DNA of 64,000 nucleotides, taken from assembly GCA_905331475.1 (NCBI GenBank), contig CAJNYU010001901.1:62001-126000 (forward strand). The letters are read 5' to 3'. The notes beneath the pieces were generated by a model, which ran no database searches, was not told the origin of the DNA, and was given only the letters and a program-made list of their open reading frames with translations. Position 1 is the stretch's first letter; every line of letters begins with the position of its first letter. Source of the DNA: Rotaria socialis (Eukaryota; Rotifera; Eurotatoria; Philodinida; Philodinidae). This document shows, piece after piece, positions 36,724 through 48,993 of the stretch. A program made the position numbers and the translations under genes.

Positions 36724-39700
36724 ATAATTCTCATAATCTTTGTTATTCTATTAACTTCATTTTGTTCGTTTTCTTTTCTCTTGACTTGAATAGATGTGCA
36801 TTCTTGTCTTTGTGTGCCCATCGTAGTTTCATCGAAAAATAAATAAACACCAGAGATTTTTTCTTCAATTGCGATGATAATAAAACATGTGAAATTTCTT
36901 TATCTTGGCCGAGAGGACAAAAACTTTCTAAAGCTCAGAAGACTGAAACTGAAAGATCATTTATAATTGAATAAAATATTGAAACGTAAAGAATTTATCA
37001 GCATCGCTTGTAAACCAATTTAACCCATCAGCTAAAATTATTCACTCAAGTGATGAAGACGTACTGTATTAGCCAACATAGTTTTTTTCGTCTCTGAACT
37101 TAACAATAATGATCACGACTGACTTTAGAAGAAAGAAAAAAACTTCTGTCATAGCTAAACAGTAATATGTCAGTTTCAAGTTCACGTTGAATAAGTGATT
37201 CTGATTGGATTAAGCCTAGATTTTGTCATTTGAATGAATTTCAATTTGATTTAATACACAAAAAAAAGACTTGCATCAATCTAATTAAGAAACTAGACAT
37301 TACTGTCAAATGCATATGAGGGAAATAGGGAAGATCGATACATGCATTAAAATCATTTAAGACTCGAATGACGATGCATTAACCAGTGGGAGGATACCTA
37401 GTTCGAATTTAAACGAAAAGTCACGTGGTTTATGGGTTTCTTTGAAATAACATGTAGTACAGACAAACACAAAACTGATGATTCTCTGTCTACTACTTAT
37501 CCGAGACAAACAATTATAGAGAGCACATTTTCAAATCCATTAAAATTGAGTAGAAATTCTAGGCAACTAATCATGTTCTTACTTATTTTCATTATGTATA
37601 TTACATAAATAGGAAACATTTTCCCACGACTAATCGAATTCTGGTAATTCTAAATTCACAGATTTTTTTCTTGATGATTTCTAAACAAGAATATTGGCGG
37701 ACTACGCGAGAAGTTAATAGCTTCGATTTACACTGATTACAATCCACTTATAAGTTATTCAATTAGAAATAAATTAACGAGTAGAATAGGATCAGGATAG
37801 GTTACTCTCATCTAAGAAAAAAAATTGAATAAGGATTTTGTTAACGCTTGTTTTAAATTTAAAGTCAATTATAATTTTTATAAATCGACTCTTCTTAATT
37901 GAAAATCCTCTTAAAATTGGATTTGTTTATCAATCTTTTTATAAACCTATGCGAGAAAATTTCATCAAACAAATTGCTAATAAATATTTAGCGTAAGGAT
38001 CTCGATCAACGAAGAAAATATTCAATTTTTGACCCCATTCTTTAGTAGGCTACATCACTGGCGAGCAACACAGCTGTCTGCTTGAAATATTTTCATCATA
38101 CCGAAAATTTAACAATAATCACCACTAGTAGAGAGCCAAATGCAAAGTTCTGTGATACATATATTGATCTATTGTTTAGATTTGCTTGAAATATTTTTGT
38201 CCTGGATTCTTGTTTACTGATATTTAACAAAAACAATGTTATCAAAATGGTTGTCATGTGAATTATTCAACAACCCAGATCGTTCATTCCTACAGCTGGA
38301 TCCAATCGGATCTGAAAATGGGTTACCTCGAACCTTATATGAAAATTCACCAGAGTCAACGGATTCCGGACCGAGATCCGGATCCATAGAATCGGAATCC
38401 GACACATATCCAATTGTATCCTACTCTGGGATCCGATACGCCAAAAAATTCTGCTATAGTCAGCCTCTAAAAACCGTTTTTGCACTAAACAGAATTTTTT
38501 AAATTTCTCCCATTGGATCCGTCAATAATTTTGAAACCCAGAATCCAGCCCATGCCGAATAGAACGGTCCATAAACAACCCTAAACGACGAAAACCGGCA
38601 ACCGTTACGATGGTCAGAGATGAAGTACCGGAAAACGATGTGATACGGCGAAAAACGATGGCTTTTTAAGTGATGGTTTCTGTGTTGTCGGATACGACTT
38701 TCTTCTCAGGCGAACGTTTTTTACCGTTTTGCATCGGTTTTATTTGGAGATATAAATATGGGTAAAATAGATACCTATTTAGGCACTCGTTCAACTTATT
38801 TTATTTTATTTTATATTTCATTTACTGTATTCTTATCGAATTTTTTTAATTTTAATTTCTAGATTGTTTCACTGTTTTTATTTTTTCTTTAATTTTTAGA
38901 TTATATTAGTGTTTTTAATTTTTTTCGGATGACTCTTTGTTTTATTTCGTGTTATTTTGTGTAGACTTTTCTTTTGAAAATAAATATATAATGATATTAT
39001 TAAATTAAAATGTTTAAAAAGTATAAATGGCCAGAATAACTCTCATGTAAAATGGTGAAAAACGGCGTGATCACGTCAGAAAGGACGAAAATGGGTGCTT
39101 TTGTTACTTGCCCTTTTTCGTCGGAAACGGCCTTGAACGACACCGTTAACGTTCCGGGGAAAAGCGGCCCGTAATCCGAGCTGACGGAAAACTGCTAAAA
39201 GCGGCGGTCGTTTGTCATCATTTAGGGCATTATTTGCGCCGTTGTTTGACCGTTTCAGGCAGTTCAATGCCATCTATCAGATGGTCTGAATGATGGGCCT
39301 GGAAATTGAATTTCCTCGGTTAGTAGGATGTTATAGGATCCGATAGAATTCGTCGTCGGATTTGTCGACGTGGGAAGAAAATATTTGATTACTGAATAGG
39401 ATATTTATAGACTACAATAATTTGTTCCATATAACAATTGCTTTATTATTCTACTTGATCATCATTGATGTTCAAGTTTTGTTATGCTTTAACAATGGCA
39501 TATAACGCGAACTCAGTCAAGCATATCGAACGAAAATGAATTGTTTAGAATATTATTTCTCATCCTTGTCTGATTACTTACGGCTCGAGAACATTTCAAA
39601 ATGATAGAGAATAAACTGCCGTTGAAATCATCTGTTTGAGAGTCATTTGACTATAGTTAGCGAGGTCTTTGACGTCATAGATTCAACAAGAGATATCCCT

Positions 39701-42087
39701 GATGTAGCATAAATGAAGCATACGACTATTTATTCGCTCCCGCAAGAAAAATGATGTCTGCACCGAGAATCGACTCTAACGACGTCGAAAAAGTGTGTTG
39801 TAAAATATAAGACGTTTGATAAACTTGTTTATCTTGTCTAGATTTTCCACTCTTTTTTACGGTCACATTTAATCTATTAATAGTACAAGCCTTGATTTTT
39901 TTAATTAACTACGATTGCAATAGTTGTATACGAGAAGAAAAATACTCTGATTAAATATTTATGTCACGCAAATTTGAGATAAAGGAAGAAGATGTTAATA
40001 GAACTCTAATATGTTATATTGGAGTTACTATTTCCTTGTGTATTATACTTATTATTCTTAGATCATATCCTGGCGTTTTTTATACATGAAACCAACAATA
40101 ACAAGCGACGGATTTATATTTCAAGTAGGTTTTAGAGGAGGAAAAGACAAATGTTTATGAACTATTGTATCTTTGAATTCACATAGAATAAACTCTAATT
40201 AGCAGCATTAACCTTTTGGTTACTATTTCAGTTTATCATCAAATGAGAATCATTTTCAGATCCAGAATGATAACTTTTAACCGGTAACAGGAAGTACGCC
40301 ATAGTAATTTAAACGAGGCAAAAAAATCAATTCAAAATCAGTTGCATGCTCCGATAAAAAGAATACAGTAAGGCATTGATTAGGCCAGTAGGATACTTGC
40401 GAATCTTTTTTAATAAATCTTTTCTTTTTGCAACTCTTAGACCTTTAAACTATCAATAATTCCAACGAGTCCGTACTGAAAAATGATAATTATGTTTGAA
40501 GTTACTTTTAAGAGGTCTATTCAAGAATCACTGTTATTCTATATTGCAAGTTAAGCATCCGGTCTGAATGGCAACAAAGTTCAGTGTACTGAATTAGGAT
40601 GAATATCTACTTATTAAAAATATTTAAAAAATAGGATATTCTGCAAATTAGCTTAAATTAAACCGAAAAATTTCTTAGATCTCATTTCTTTTTATTCTTC
40701 TATATATGAACCGGATTTTTCTATCGGAAAAAAATCTGCTGTATACCTCTATATTCAATAAAGACAATTCTTACTATTTTTAATTACACACATAAAATTT
40801 TGTTTCTTATCTACATGAATTAAGTATAATCAAACAAATGTTTCCTGTCGTAAGACATAAATCAAACTTTCTCTTCCTAATGATAGATTTATGATCACGA
40901 AATATAACTGAAGAAGAAATCATTAAAACTAAATTCGCTATTCGAGGATTCTTTGAAAAAACATATATTTTCTCATTGAATATTTATTGACCTCAGTTTA
41001 TAATCATCCATTTTTGTGCTGGTGTATGAATAATTTTTCTTTAAATGCGTAGATACTATAAATAATTAGAAAGTCTTAAGACCGAAAAAATACTTATGGA
41101 ATCAAATATCTATGCAAATGATGATTTTACATATGATTTATAGAACAATAGTACTAATAACAATGCATCTATGGCTAGAATAATAATCAAATCTTTTAGT
41201 CATGCGCCCACTGAACGATTTTTCAATAATATACATTCATAAGAAATCTTCTATATCTATCTACTGATAGTATAAGAATGAAATACTTTTAGATAGCAAC
41301 TTGTAGATGCCAATGGAAACGATGTATCGATAGTATAAACACGATTTAATTGAGTTATTATTTCGACATTTCCTAGTATAACGCATAGTGTGTTGCATTT
41401 TCTTCACAATTCATTAGAACTTCAAAAATAAAAAGAACGTCAAAGTTCAAGTATCTTGATGAAGCATAGTGAAATGAATTGGAAATGTAAGTAGAACTTT
41501 ACTCTTTCAAAAGTTTCTTTCATTCCCCACCGGATGTTGTTCGGTCTTTGTGTTGCGTAGAGTTTTGTCGAAATTAGAAAAAAAGACTGTTAGCAATCAG
41601 GTGTCGAAATTCCGGTTTACGCTGTTCAAAGCAAGTTACAATATTAAGATTATGTCTAATTTTTCTCTAAATAAACATAGAATATGTCACTATCTGTGTT
41701 AGATTTAGTACGATGGAAAAAAAAACAACGCTAAGTTACATCAAAATAAATTTAAATTTACACACATTAATAATAATATTATTAATGAAATTTTCGAATG
41801 GCAGTTTATGTTCATCGTTGAAAAAAATATATTCTGGTGTGATTCTCAGTAGTTTTGTCTATTGAATGAATATAACTTTGTAACAGCTTGAGCTAATCTA
41901 TCTTTTTGTTCCCTATTCGAATACAACTGACATAATGCTTTTTTAATTTTATTTCAATATGGTCACATCTATCCGACTGAGTTAATTATTTTAAATATAC
42001 ATTTTTCTTTAATGTTATATATAGATAATACACTACGGAATATAATTCCATTGATTCTGTTTTTTTTTTCGATTCCATATTCAACGA
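36724..42087. other. Gene-poor stretch of 5.4 kb between ERH and the GPCR
   Basis: Apart from the anomalous block at 38.2-39.3 kb, this is AT-rich sequence with no conserved reading frame. A TATA-like tract (TTATATATAG) lies near 42015-42026, about 65 bases before the GPCR ATG. Confidence 0.5.
38215..39310. repeat. Compositionally distinct block, probably a decayed repeat
   Basis: The left part (38290-38520) is peppered with GGATCCG/CGGATC words. The outer parts (38580-38760 and 39050-39300) are unusually rich in CG, with repeated AAAACG, CGGTTT and CCGTTT words, against a very AT-rich background. A weak inverted relation exists between CCCTAAACGACGAAAACCG near 38580 and CCCTAAATGATGACAAACG read on the minus strand near 39220. 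ORFs across it are short and unrelated to known families. Confidence 0.45.
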
Positions 42088-43116
42088 ATGAACATGGATG
42101 GTCTCATTAAAAATATTTTCTCTCGCTATTGTCTTATTGGCTTATTTATTTTGGGAATCGTTGGACTAATATTAAATACATTAATATTTACACGTAAGAC
42201 TTTCCGTCAGAATTCATGTGTGCATTATTTTTTAGCATCAACAATAGCTAATTATTTTGTTGTCTTCTTTATTCTACCATCACGCATATTTTCCGATGGT
42301 TATGATCTTGATCCAGGTCAATATAATTTATTTTATTGTAAAATACGTTTCTATACATATTTTACTGCTAAATCTCTTTCATCATGGTTTATTGTACTTG
42401 CTTGTTTTGATCGAAAAATGTCAAGTTCACTTAATGTTCATCGACGAGCATTTGCACGTCCGTATATATCACGTTGGATGATATTCATCACCACATGCAT
42501 AGTACTGATTTTTTACTGTCATGTTCTTATGTTCTATGAAATCGATGACACAGAAGAATGTAATGGTCGTTTAGGCTTTTATCGTTTATTTAACGATAGT
42601 TTTTATTTGATTGGCTATAGTCTTCTACCGCCGTTATTAATGCTAATTTTTGGTATATGGACAATAGTTAGTACAAGACGACTTCGTCGCATTGTTCCAC
42701 GAGTTGGCCGACGTATTACATCTTTAAATAATCATGATAATGCATTGATGTTAATGCTTCTTGTGCAAGTTGGCCTCATATCAATCACAGCTGTACCACA
42801 CGCTGTACAGAAGTTATACTCAACGCTCACACTTTATGATCGGAAAGATGAGTATGCGAAAACAGTTGAAAATATTTTTGTCATAGTTGTTCGAACAATA
42901 TCATTTGTTAATCATTCGTGTGCATTTTACATATTAACACTTAGTGGGAAAGTATTTCGTCAAGAACTATGCAAAATAATGAAAGAAATTATTTGTAAAA
43001 CTAGACATGAACCAAGACGTACAGATTATCAGTTGAGAACACAAGTACCGATCGTTAAACTTGACGAAAATGATCGACAATTACGAACGCAAAATTACCA
43101 ATATCGCAATCTGTAA
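42088..43116 (+). CDS. Rhodopsin-like seven-transmembrane receptor (orphan GPCR)
   Basis: Single-exon gene, 342 aa, with seven hydrophobic segments. TM1 contains GLILNTLIF (Asn30 at the usual TM1 position). TM3 is preceded by Cys84, which can pair with the loop Cys in EECNG (about 158). The TM3 end reads ACFDRK at about 105-110 in place of (D/E)RY, TM5 has a Pro pair (LLPPLL), and TM7 reads NHSCAFYILTL in place of NPxxY. The basic TM5-TM6 loop and short tail are typical. The FDRK motif and missing Trp/Pro consensus in TM6 fit divergent invertebrate peptide or FMRFamide-like receptors. A ligand cannot be assigned. The start is the first ATG; a second Met two residues later is equally possible. 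Confidence 0.85.
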   Translation: MNMDGLIKNIFSRYCLIGLFILGIVGLILNTLIFTRKTFRQNSCVHYFLASTIANYFVVFFILPSRIFSDGYDLDPGQYNLFYCKIRFYTYFTAKSLSSWFIVLACFDRKMSSSLNVHRRAFARPYISRWMIFITTCIVLIFYCHVLMFYEIDDTEECNGRLGFYRLFNDSFYLIGYSLLPPLLMLIFGIWTIVSTRRLRRIVPRVGRRITSLNNHDNALMLMLLVQVGLISITAVPHAVQKLYSTLTLYDRKDEYAKTVENIFVIVVRTISFVNHSCAFYILTLSGKVFRQELCKIMKEIICKTRHEPRRTDYQLRTQVPIVKLDENDRQLRTQNYQYRNL

Positions 43117-44136
43117 ATAAGTGAATGTGCTCTCAAAAATCACATCGGAATTCATAATGAAATGTTGATTTTGAGAAGTAAGCTTTTTTTTGAAAATCAT
43201 CTAGATACCGTTGATTGCAAGTAAATTTTTTTAAGAAAATAAAAATTGTCTCAGCAAAATAATTTTAATTATAGTAATGCACTAGATACGATATCGTAGA
43301 GAAAGAAGAGAGAGAGAGAGAGAGCATACAAATTACCTTAATATCAAAAAGAAAAAAGAATTTCACTATTGATTATAAAGCCTGTAAAATAAATATCGAA
43401 AGATCCTATCAAGAAACGAACTCATAGAGTAACGACAAGTTTAACGTTTTATATTTAGAAATAGTCGTTCGATTCTACAAAATAATTAAGCATGATGCTC
43501 TATACATTTGTGTCAACATTTTCTCAGAGTAGAGCTCATAAAAGAAAATGTTTTTTTCATGAAACGGTAAAGTTGGTCAATTAAAAAACAACTTATTATA
43601 GAAAACATTTGCAAATGAAAATATTGTCCAAGAATCTTTGTCGATGAATTTAAATTATATTATTGATCAGTACATATTTTTCTTGTTATATTCCCTTCTG
43701 CTAAAACAATAAATATGATCGACTCAAGGAAGACCGTCCAAAGTCAATAATAATATTTTCAGAATTTCTTTCCTCTATCCTATCGAACAATATATTTATT
43801 TTACAACTTCTATGTATTCGATAATTTTGAATGATACAATATGTTTTTTTCTGGAGTTGTTGAGTTTATTCAACATCCGTCTAAAGAATGTTTTCGTATG
43901 GTATGAACTGCTTAAATTTTTATTTTACTCCAATACTTTCCAGACTTTATACGTTCGCAAAAAATTCAATATAAGCCTAATTTTATTGTTGAAAAATAAA
44001 TATCACTTTTTGCTCGGAAGCCTGTCGCATCATTCGTTAGTTATAGTTCTTAATCACACGTTACACATATCATTATTTTATATTTCAACTATGCTGAATC
44101 GACCATCTAAACCTCAATTTGAATTCAATTTAAACA
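43117..44136. other. Intergenic stretch downstream of the GPCR
   Basis: AT-rich with a short (GA)n run at about 43306-43324. No gene supported; the ORF near 43.8-44.2 kb runs into the fold-back element and has no family resemblance. Confidence 0.5.
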
Positions 44137-45497
44137 TAAGGTGCACCGAGATCAAAAATCGAGCAGGAGAAAATTTCCTTTTGTTATTACATGGTTGGAT
44201 AGAGCTGGATGAGTAGATCATGAATATCATCTTTAAAATATTTATAGGCTTCCGTTTTGGTTGAGAAATTTTCAAAATGCAAACTGCACTTGAAAAGTGA
44301 ATATTTCACTTTCTTAGAGAAAACTCGAAATTTGCCTAGTTTAACGATGTTCTATGTTAAGAAAACTATCATCATCGAATTCAACATGAAAATCTGAATC
44401 TACTGATGCAACGTTGACCAGTAAAAAACATAAGTTTCATGTTTGAGGACCTCAACTAGGTTCCCATATAGACACTTTGAAATGGATATCTCGCAAAATC
44501 ATCAAATTTTTTTTGTTGAAAGCAATTCTCGGACTTTCTTATATGATTCGAATCGTCAAGCGATAGCGAACAAAAGAATATATTCAGTTTGAAAAATATT
44601 GTTCCATCTTTGAGAAAATCGATTTTTACTAGATCGATGGCTATACCTTAAACAATTGTACTCTTACTTCCGGATTTCAACTATCAAAACTCAATTTTCA
44701 TGCAAAATAAACATCAGATTCAGAATCATAAGGAAAAACTGCATTGACTATCACAAATTTTATGAAAAAATAATTTTCATCGAAATTCCAGCCTACTACC
44801 TCTCAGTCATTTTTTTCTTGATTTTACCCTGTAGTCGCCTACTGGTAAAATTTTGATGAAAATTATTTTTTGATAAAATTTATGATAGTCAATGTTGCTT
44901 TTTGTGCTGATTCTGAATTTGGTGTTTATTTTGCATGGAAGTTGAGTTGTGATAGCCAAAACCTCGAAATAAGAGGGCAATTATTTAACCTCTAGTCACC
45001 GATCTAGTGAAAACCGATTTTCCCAGAGAGGGAACAATATTTTTCAAACTGAATATATGCTTTTGTTCGCAATCACTTGGTCGTTCGAATGACGTAAGAA
45101 AGTCCGAGAATCGCTTTGAAAACAATAGTTGATGATTTTGCGAGACATCAATTTCAACGTGTTTACATGGAGATTTAGTTAAGGTCCTCAAACATGAAAC
45201 TTATGTTTTTTACTGGTCCAAGTTGCATTAATAGATTCAGATTTTCATGCTGAATTCGATGATGATAGTTTTCTAAACGTAGAGCATTGTTAAACTAGGC
45301 AAATTTCGAGTTTTCTCTAAGAAAGTGAAATATTCACTTTTCAAGTGCAGTTTGTATTTTGAAAACTTCTCAACCAAAACGGAAGCCTAGATATATGTTA
45401 AAGATGATACTCATGATCTACTCATCAAGCTCTATCAAACCGTATAATAATAAAAGGAACTTTTCTCCTGCTCAATTTTTGATCTTGGTGCACCTTA
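44137..45497. mobile_element. Fold-back element 2, about 1.36 kb
   Basis: Two arms of about 655 bases (44137-44791 and 44833-45497) mirror each other almost throughout. Left end TAAGGTGCACC, right end GGTGCACCTTA; shared inner landmarks include GGCTTCCGTTTTGG and GTTTCATGTTTGAGG. The spacer is only about 40 bases. Nearly the whole element is therefore one long hairpin. No transposase ORF is present. The terminal TA could be a target duplication of Tc1/mariner type. Arms differ at scattered positions and by small indels. Confidence 0.85.
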
Positions 45498-47158
45498 CAA
45501 TATCAAGGAAAAAAATTAATTTTTATTTTCATAAGCAACACTGTTGTAGCTATTGTTTATTTCATTTATGTTCAATTTTTGAATGAATTTGTAAAAGTCT
45601 TGTGAATACATCTGATTAGTTAACTCTATGTTAAAATGGATCGAGAGACTTACTGAAATAAGGTACTCATTGATTCGTTCAGTGTATAGATCAGGAAAAC
45701 TATATGTTTATGAAAATAGCTCTGATTGAAACTGTAGCAGCAGAGTTTTTATTGAATAATGAACGATGATGATTGATTAATCGAAGCATTATACTACTAA
45801 GTAACTCATATCTTCGGTGGATTTTTGCTGTGCTTATTTCCAGTTGAAATTTTTTATAGGAACTGTTGCGGTTTTAATTCTTTCCTTTGTGTTCATGCAT
45901 TATTTTTCACCCACCCTCTGCTTGCTTTTATATATCTTCGTTTGACACGCTCTGATATATTAGCATATCAAATACGTAATTGGAGAGTGTGGGTGTACAA
46001 CAATACAACTTCAGTTCTGTGAAATCCGTTCAACCAACAAAATTCATTCCGCATAATCGATAAATGTGCGTGGATGTGTAGAATCCTAAAGTTCACACTG
46101 TTATATTGACTATTCTATTGATAACAAAAGACTCATGTTTTATACGAATCAGAGATCTGCTTCATCGCTTCCTGTACACTTATTAGAATAAAGCAATTTT
46201 CTTCCTATTGAGCTCAAAGTTCAACACCTCATCTGTCGATATGCTTATTGTACAGAATTTATAGCAAAAAAAAAGAAACAGTAAAGTAAAATAGACTTTC
46301 CTTTTATCTTCGACCTCATTCCGATTAAGCACGTATGTATGAAGTTTTTAATATTTGTTAAAATCAATTTACATCTGCCAAATCAAGAGAGTCATACATC
46401 GATCGATATGTGGGAACCTATGAGCACCGATAGACATTTGGTAATTCTGGGGTGAATGAATGCAACTCGGTACTTAAAAAATGAACGAATACGGGTGACG
46501 TGTTTTCACGTCAACTTATTGTTTTCGATTGAAAACATAGCTGTAGATAGTTAGTAGTTTTTGTTCAATTATATGAAAGTCAAATCATCTTTGAGACTTA
46601 AAATTTTACTTTTCACTTATGACAAACATTATTATTTGCCGTATGTTTTCATCAACATCATTCTTTTCCTTCAATATACGTTATTTCGACTTGTCGCAAC
46701 ACTCAGAAAACAATTAAATTTGCTTGTTTAACCTTTTTCTTTCTTTCAATTTCAGTTGAATTTAATCGTAGAACTTACTCCTATTTGTGGTAATCACTTG
46801 CACGACGCCATAAATGGATCAGACCATCCAATAAAGTTAAAACCAGAAAAATACCTTCAATGTAAGAATCAAAAATTCTTTGCCTAGGAAAAGTTTTCCT
46901 GAGAGCAGCTGCTCTCAAACAGGTAATTATATTTGACTTCTTGTAAAGACAGAATGGTTGTTTCAATTACATTAAGAGTTTTTTCTCACTAATGAAATTC
47001 TAGAAAAGTTCGATTCGAAAAATAAAAATTAGCATTGCATGTTTATTTTTTCCAACTGTTAAAAGAGACACGTTACTCGGAGATATTTTTCTCATGAAAA
47101 CAATAAAAAAGGTCAATTTTTCTTATGAAATTCAATTTTCAATCTTACCAAGACAACC
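45498..47158. other. Intergenic stretch with a perfect 16-bp palindrome
   Basis: No gene is supported. A perfect palindrome GAGAGCAGCTGCTCTC sits at 46901-46916, inside a minus-strand open stretch (46966-46781, ending EGIFLVLTLLDGLIHLW...) that might be a gene fragment but matches no family I recognise. Confidence 0.4.
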
Positions 47159-48162
47159 ATGTCTATTACAATACTTCTGCTAACATGCATATTAAAATTC
47201 ATTGATTCAGTTCAAATTGATAATATCAGACGTGTCTCTGTAATAACAAATAATAGTTTAACTCTTCATCACCTAGTTCAACATGTTCCGATTGCCTTTG
47301 CGATTGTTTAATGAATCAAAAACAAATGAATATAGCAAGACCAAAATGTTATGGTATTAATTGTTTTCCGTCGAATAATTCATGTCAATCTATCGAACAG
47401 CCATGGATTCAAGAAATGGAAATTTCATTCGATTCTACATCAGATCTCAATTTCTGTTCCTGTTATTCTAGTCAAAATACACTTGATCAATATGCAAATT
47501 CAACTCCGATTAACATCTCGCATCCACTCGCTCGTTATGTAACATATAATAAAAATGACAATACACTTATTGTACTTGGAGATAGCCTTATTGACCAATA
47601 CTTTGTAGCAAACTTAACTCGATTCAGAGGTTTTTTCGTGACTGATGTTTCCTTAGCTACCTGTATCGATACAATGAACGTCTACAGTTCTTTTTGCTCG
47701 AAATATGAGCGTCAATAAGTACGATTTGAATATTCAATTTATTCAATCTATACGAAGATCAATAACTTCTGGTTTTACTCATTTCTATAGTTTAGCAAGA
47801 TGGACGAATAGATTGTTTACTACTGATGAAATATTGAGATTGATATGGTCTATTGATGTAAATACAACTCAAATGTCTATCTATTTCAATTTAAGATGAC
47901 TGTTTTCAACAGTAATCTTTAAACTTTACAGCTTAGATCACCTATCCTTTCTGTTTTAGGTCTAATTTCCAGTTCAATGCAATATATTTTGTTTTCTAAT
48001 TCAATATTACTTTATCGCTTGCAAATAGATCCATTCTACCATCGACCTGGGTTTGGCACAAATCAAACATATTACACATCGGTACCAATTCTTGATCTCG
48101 ACACTAATGAACCTAAATTGTATGAAGAAAAAGGCATAATAAGCAGGGCGAGGGTTTTTTAA
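47159..48162 (+). pseudogene. Broken gene for a cysteine-rich secreted or surface protein
   Basis: An ATG at 47159 opens a signal-peptide-like stretch (MSITILLLTCILKF). The continuation is only open in another frame, which reads SSTCSDCLCDCL, then a Cys/Asn-rich ectodomain with YNKNDNTLIVLGDSLIDQYF and stops at 47716-47718. Further open pieces follow in a third frame (47705-47899, ...HFYSLARWTNRLFTTDEI) and after an acceptor-like TTTTAG at 47960 (FYHRPGFGTNQTYYTSVPIL). No intron borders of reasonable length reconcile the frames, so at least one or two frameshifts are likely. The family is unknown to me. It may be a decaying member of a lineage-specific multigene family, or a gene with exons I mis-modelled. 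Confidence 0.4.
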
Positions 48163-48379
48163 TTAGAATTTGATTCGATTTATGCAATATTCGGTTGAAA
48201 TAGGTGGAAATTATTTCGTCAAATATTCAATGATAAATAATATTTGCACTCAAAACTAATACACTGATTCCTTGCATTCAATCATCATTTGATTTGCAAT
48301 TTATTTTGAATAAATTGACTTTATCTTCAGATATTGCATCTTGTTTTGAATCTGTTCAAAAAACATATCGAATTTACTG

Positions 48380-48993
48380 ACAATGGATGTGTTTCAGGTG
48401 ATAAGCAAAAACGTTGAAGTTTTTTTATGTCAAATGAAAGCTCTCATCATGAAACTAACATGGTTAAAATATTAGCGGCTGTTGGCGTACCCTTATGGAG
48501 ATACTCGATTTTTCAGTGAATTTTCTCTACATGACCGGCTTTCCCAGTAGTATCATATTTTCGAATTTGAACCTGAAACTTTGTATGCATGAAGGTTTCA
48601 ATGAGACTAGCTTACAGAAAAAAACATCAGAAGGTTTGGACAAACCCTCTTCGAAATATAGATGCCTCAAGTATACAGCTTCTATAGAAAATTGTATATA
48701 CTTTGAGAGATTCATATTTCGAAGAGGGTTTGTCCAAACCTTCTGATGTTTTTTTCTGTAAGCTAGTCTCATTGAAACCTTCATGCATACAAAGTTTCAG
48801 GTTCAAATTCGAAAATATGATATTGCTGGGAAAGCCGGTCCTGTAGAGAAAATTCACTGAAAAATCGAATATCTCCATAAGGGTACGCCAACAGCCGCTA
48901 ATATTTTAACCATGTTAGTTTCATGATGAGAGCTTTCATTTGACATAAAAAAACTTCAACGTTTTTGCTTATCACCTGAAACACCTTCATTGT
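48380..48993. mobile_element. Fold-back element 3, about 610 bp
   Basis: Arms at about 48380-48662 and 48715-48993 are near-identical reverse complements; both contain GTTTCAGGTGATAAGC, AAACGTTGAAG and TTGGACAAACCCTCTTCG in mirrored order. Open reading frames on both strands encode the same peptide, as expected of a palindrome. The roughly 50-base spacer is itself partly self-complementary. No transposase. Very few arm mismatches suggest recent insertion or arm conversion. It lies directly downstream of the broken secreted-protein gene. Confidence 0.85.

Noticed and set aside
38214..38502. Short ORFs on both strands with acidic Ser-rich sequence
   Set aside because: They follow from repeated GGATCCG words; no homology and no splice structure.
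43812..44216. 134-aa open frame before the large fold-back
   Set aside because: AT-rich low-complexity composition, runs into the mobile element, no family resemblance and no splice context.
48495..48878. Several 80-aa ORFs on both strands encoding the same peptide
   Set aside because: Explained by the inverted-repeat arms of fold-back element 3.
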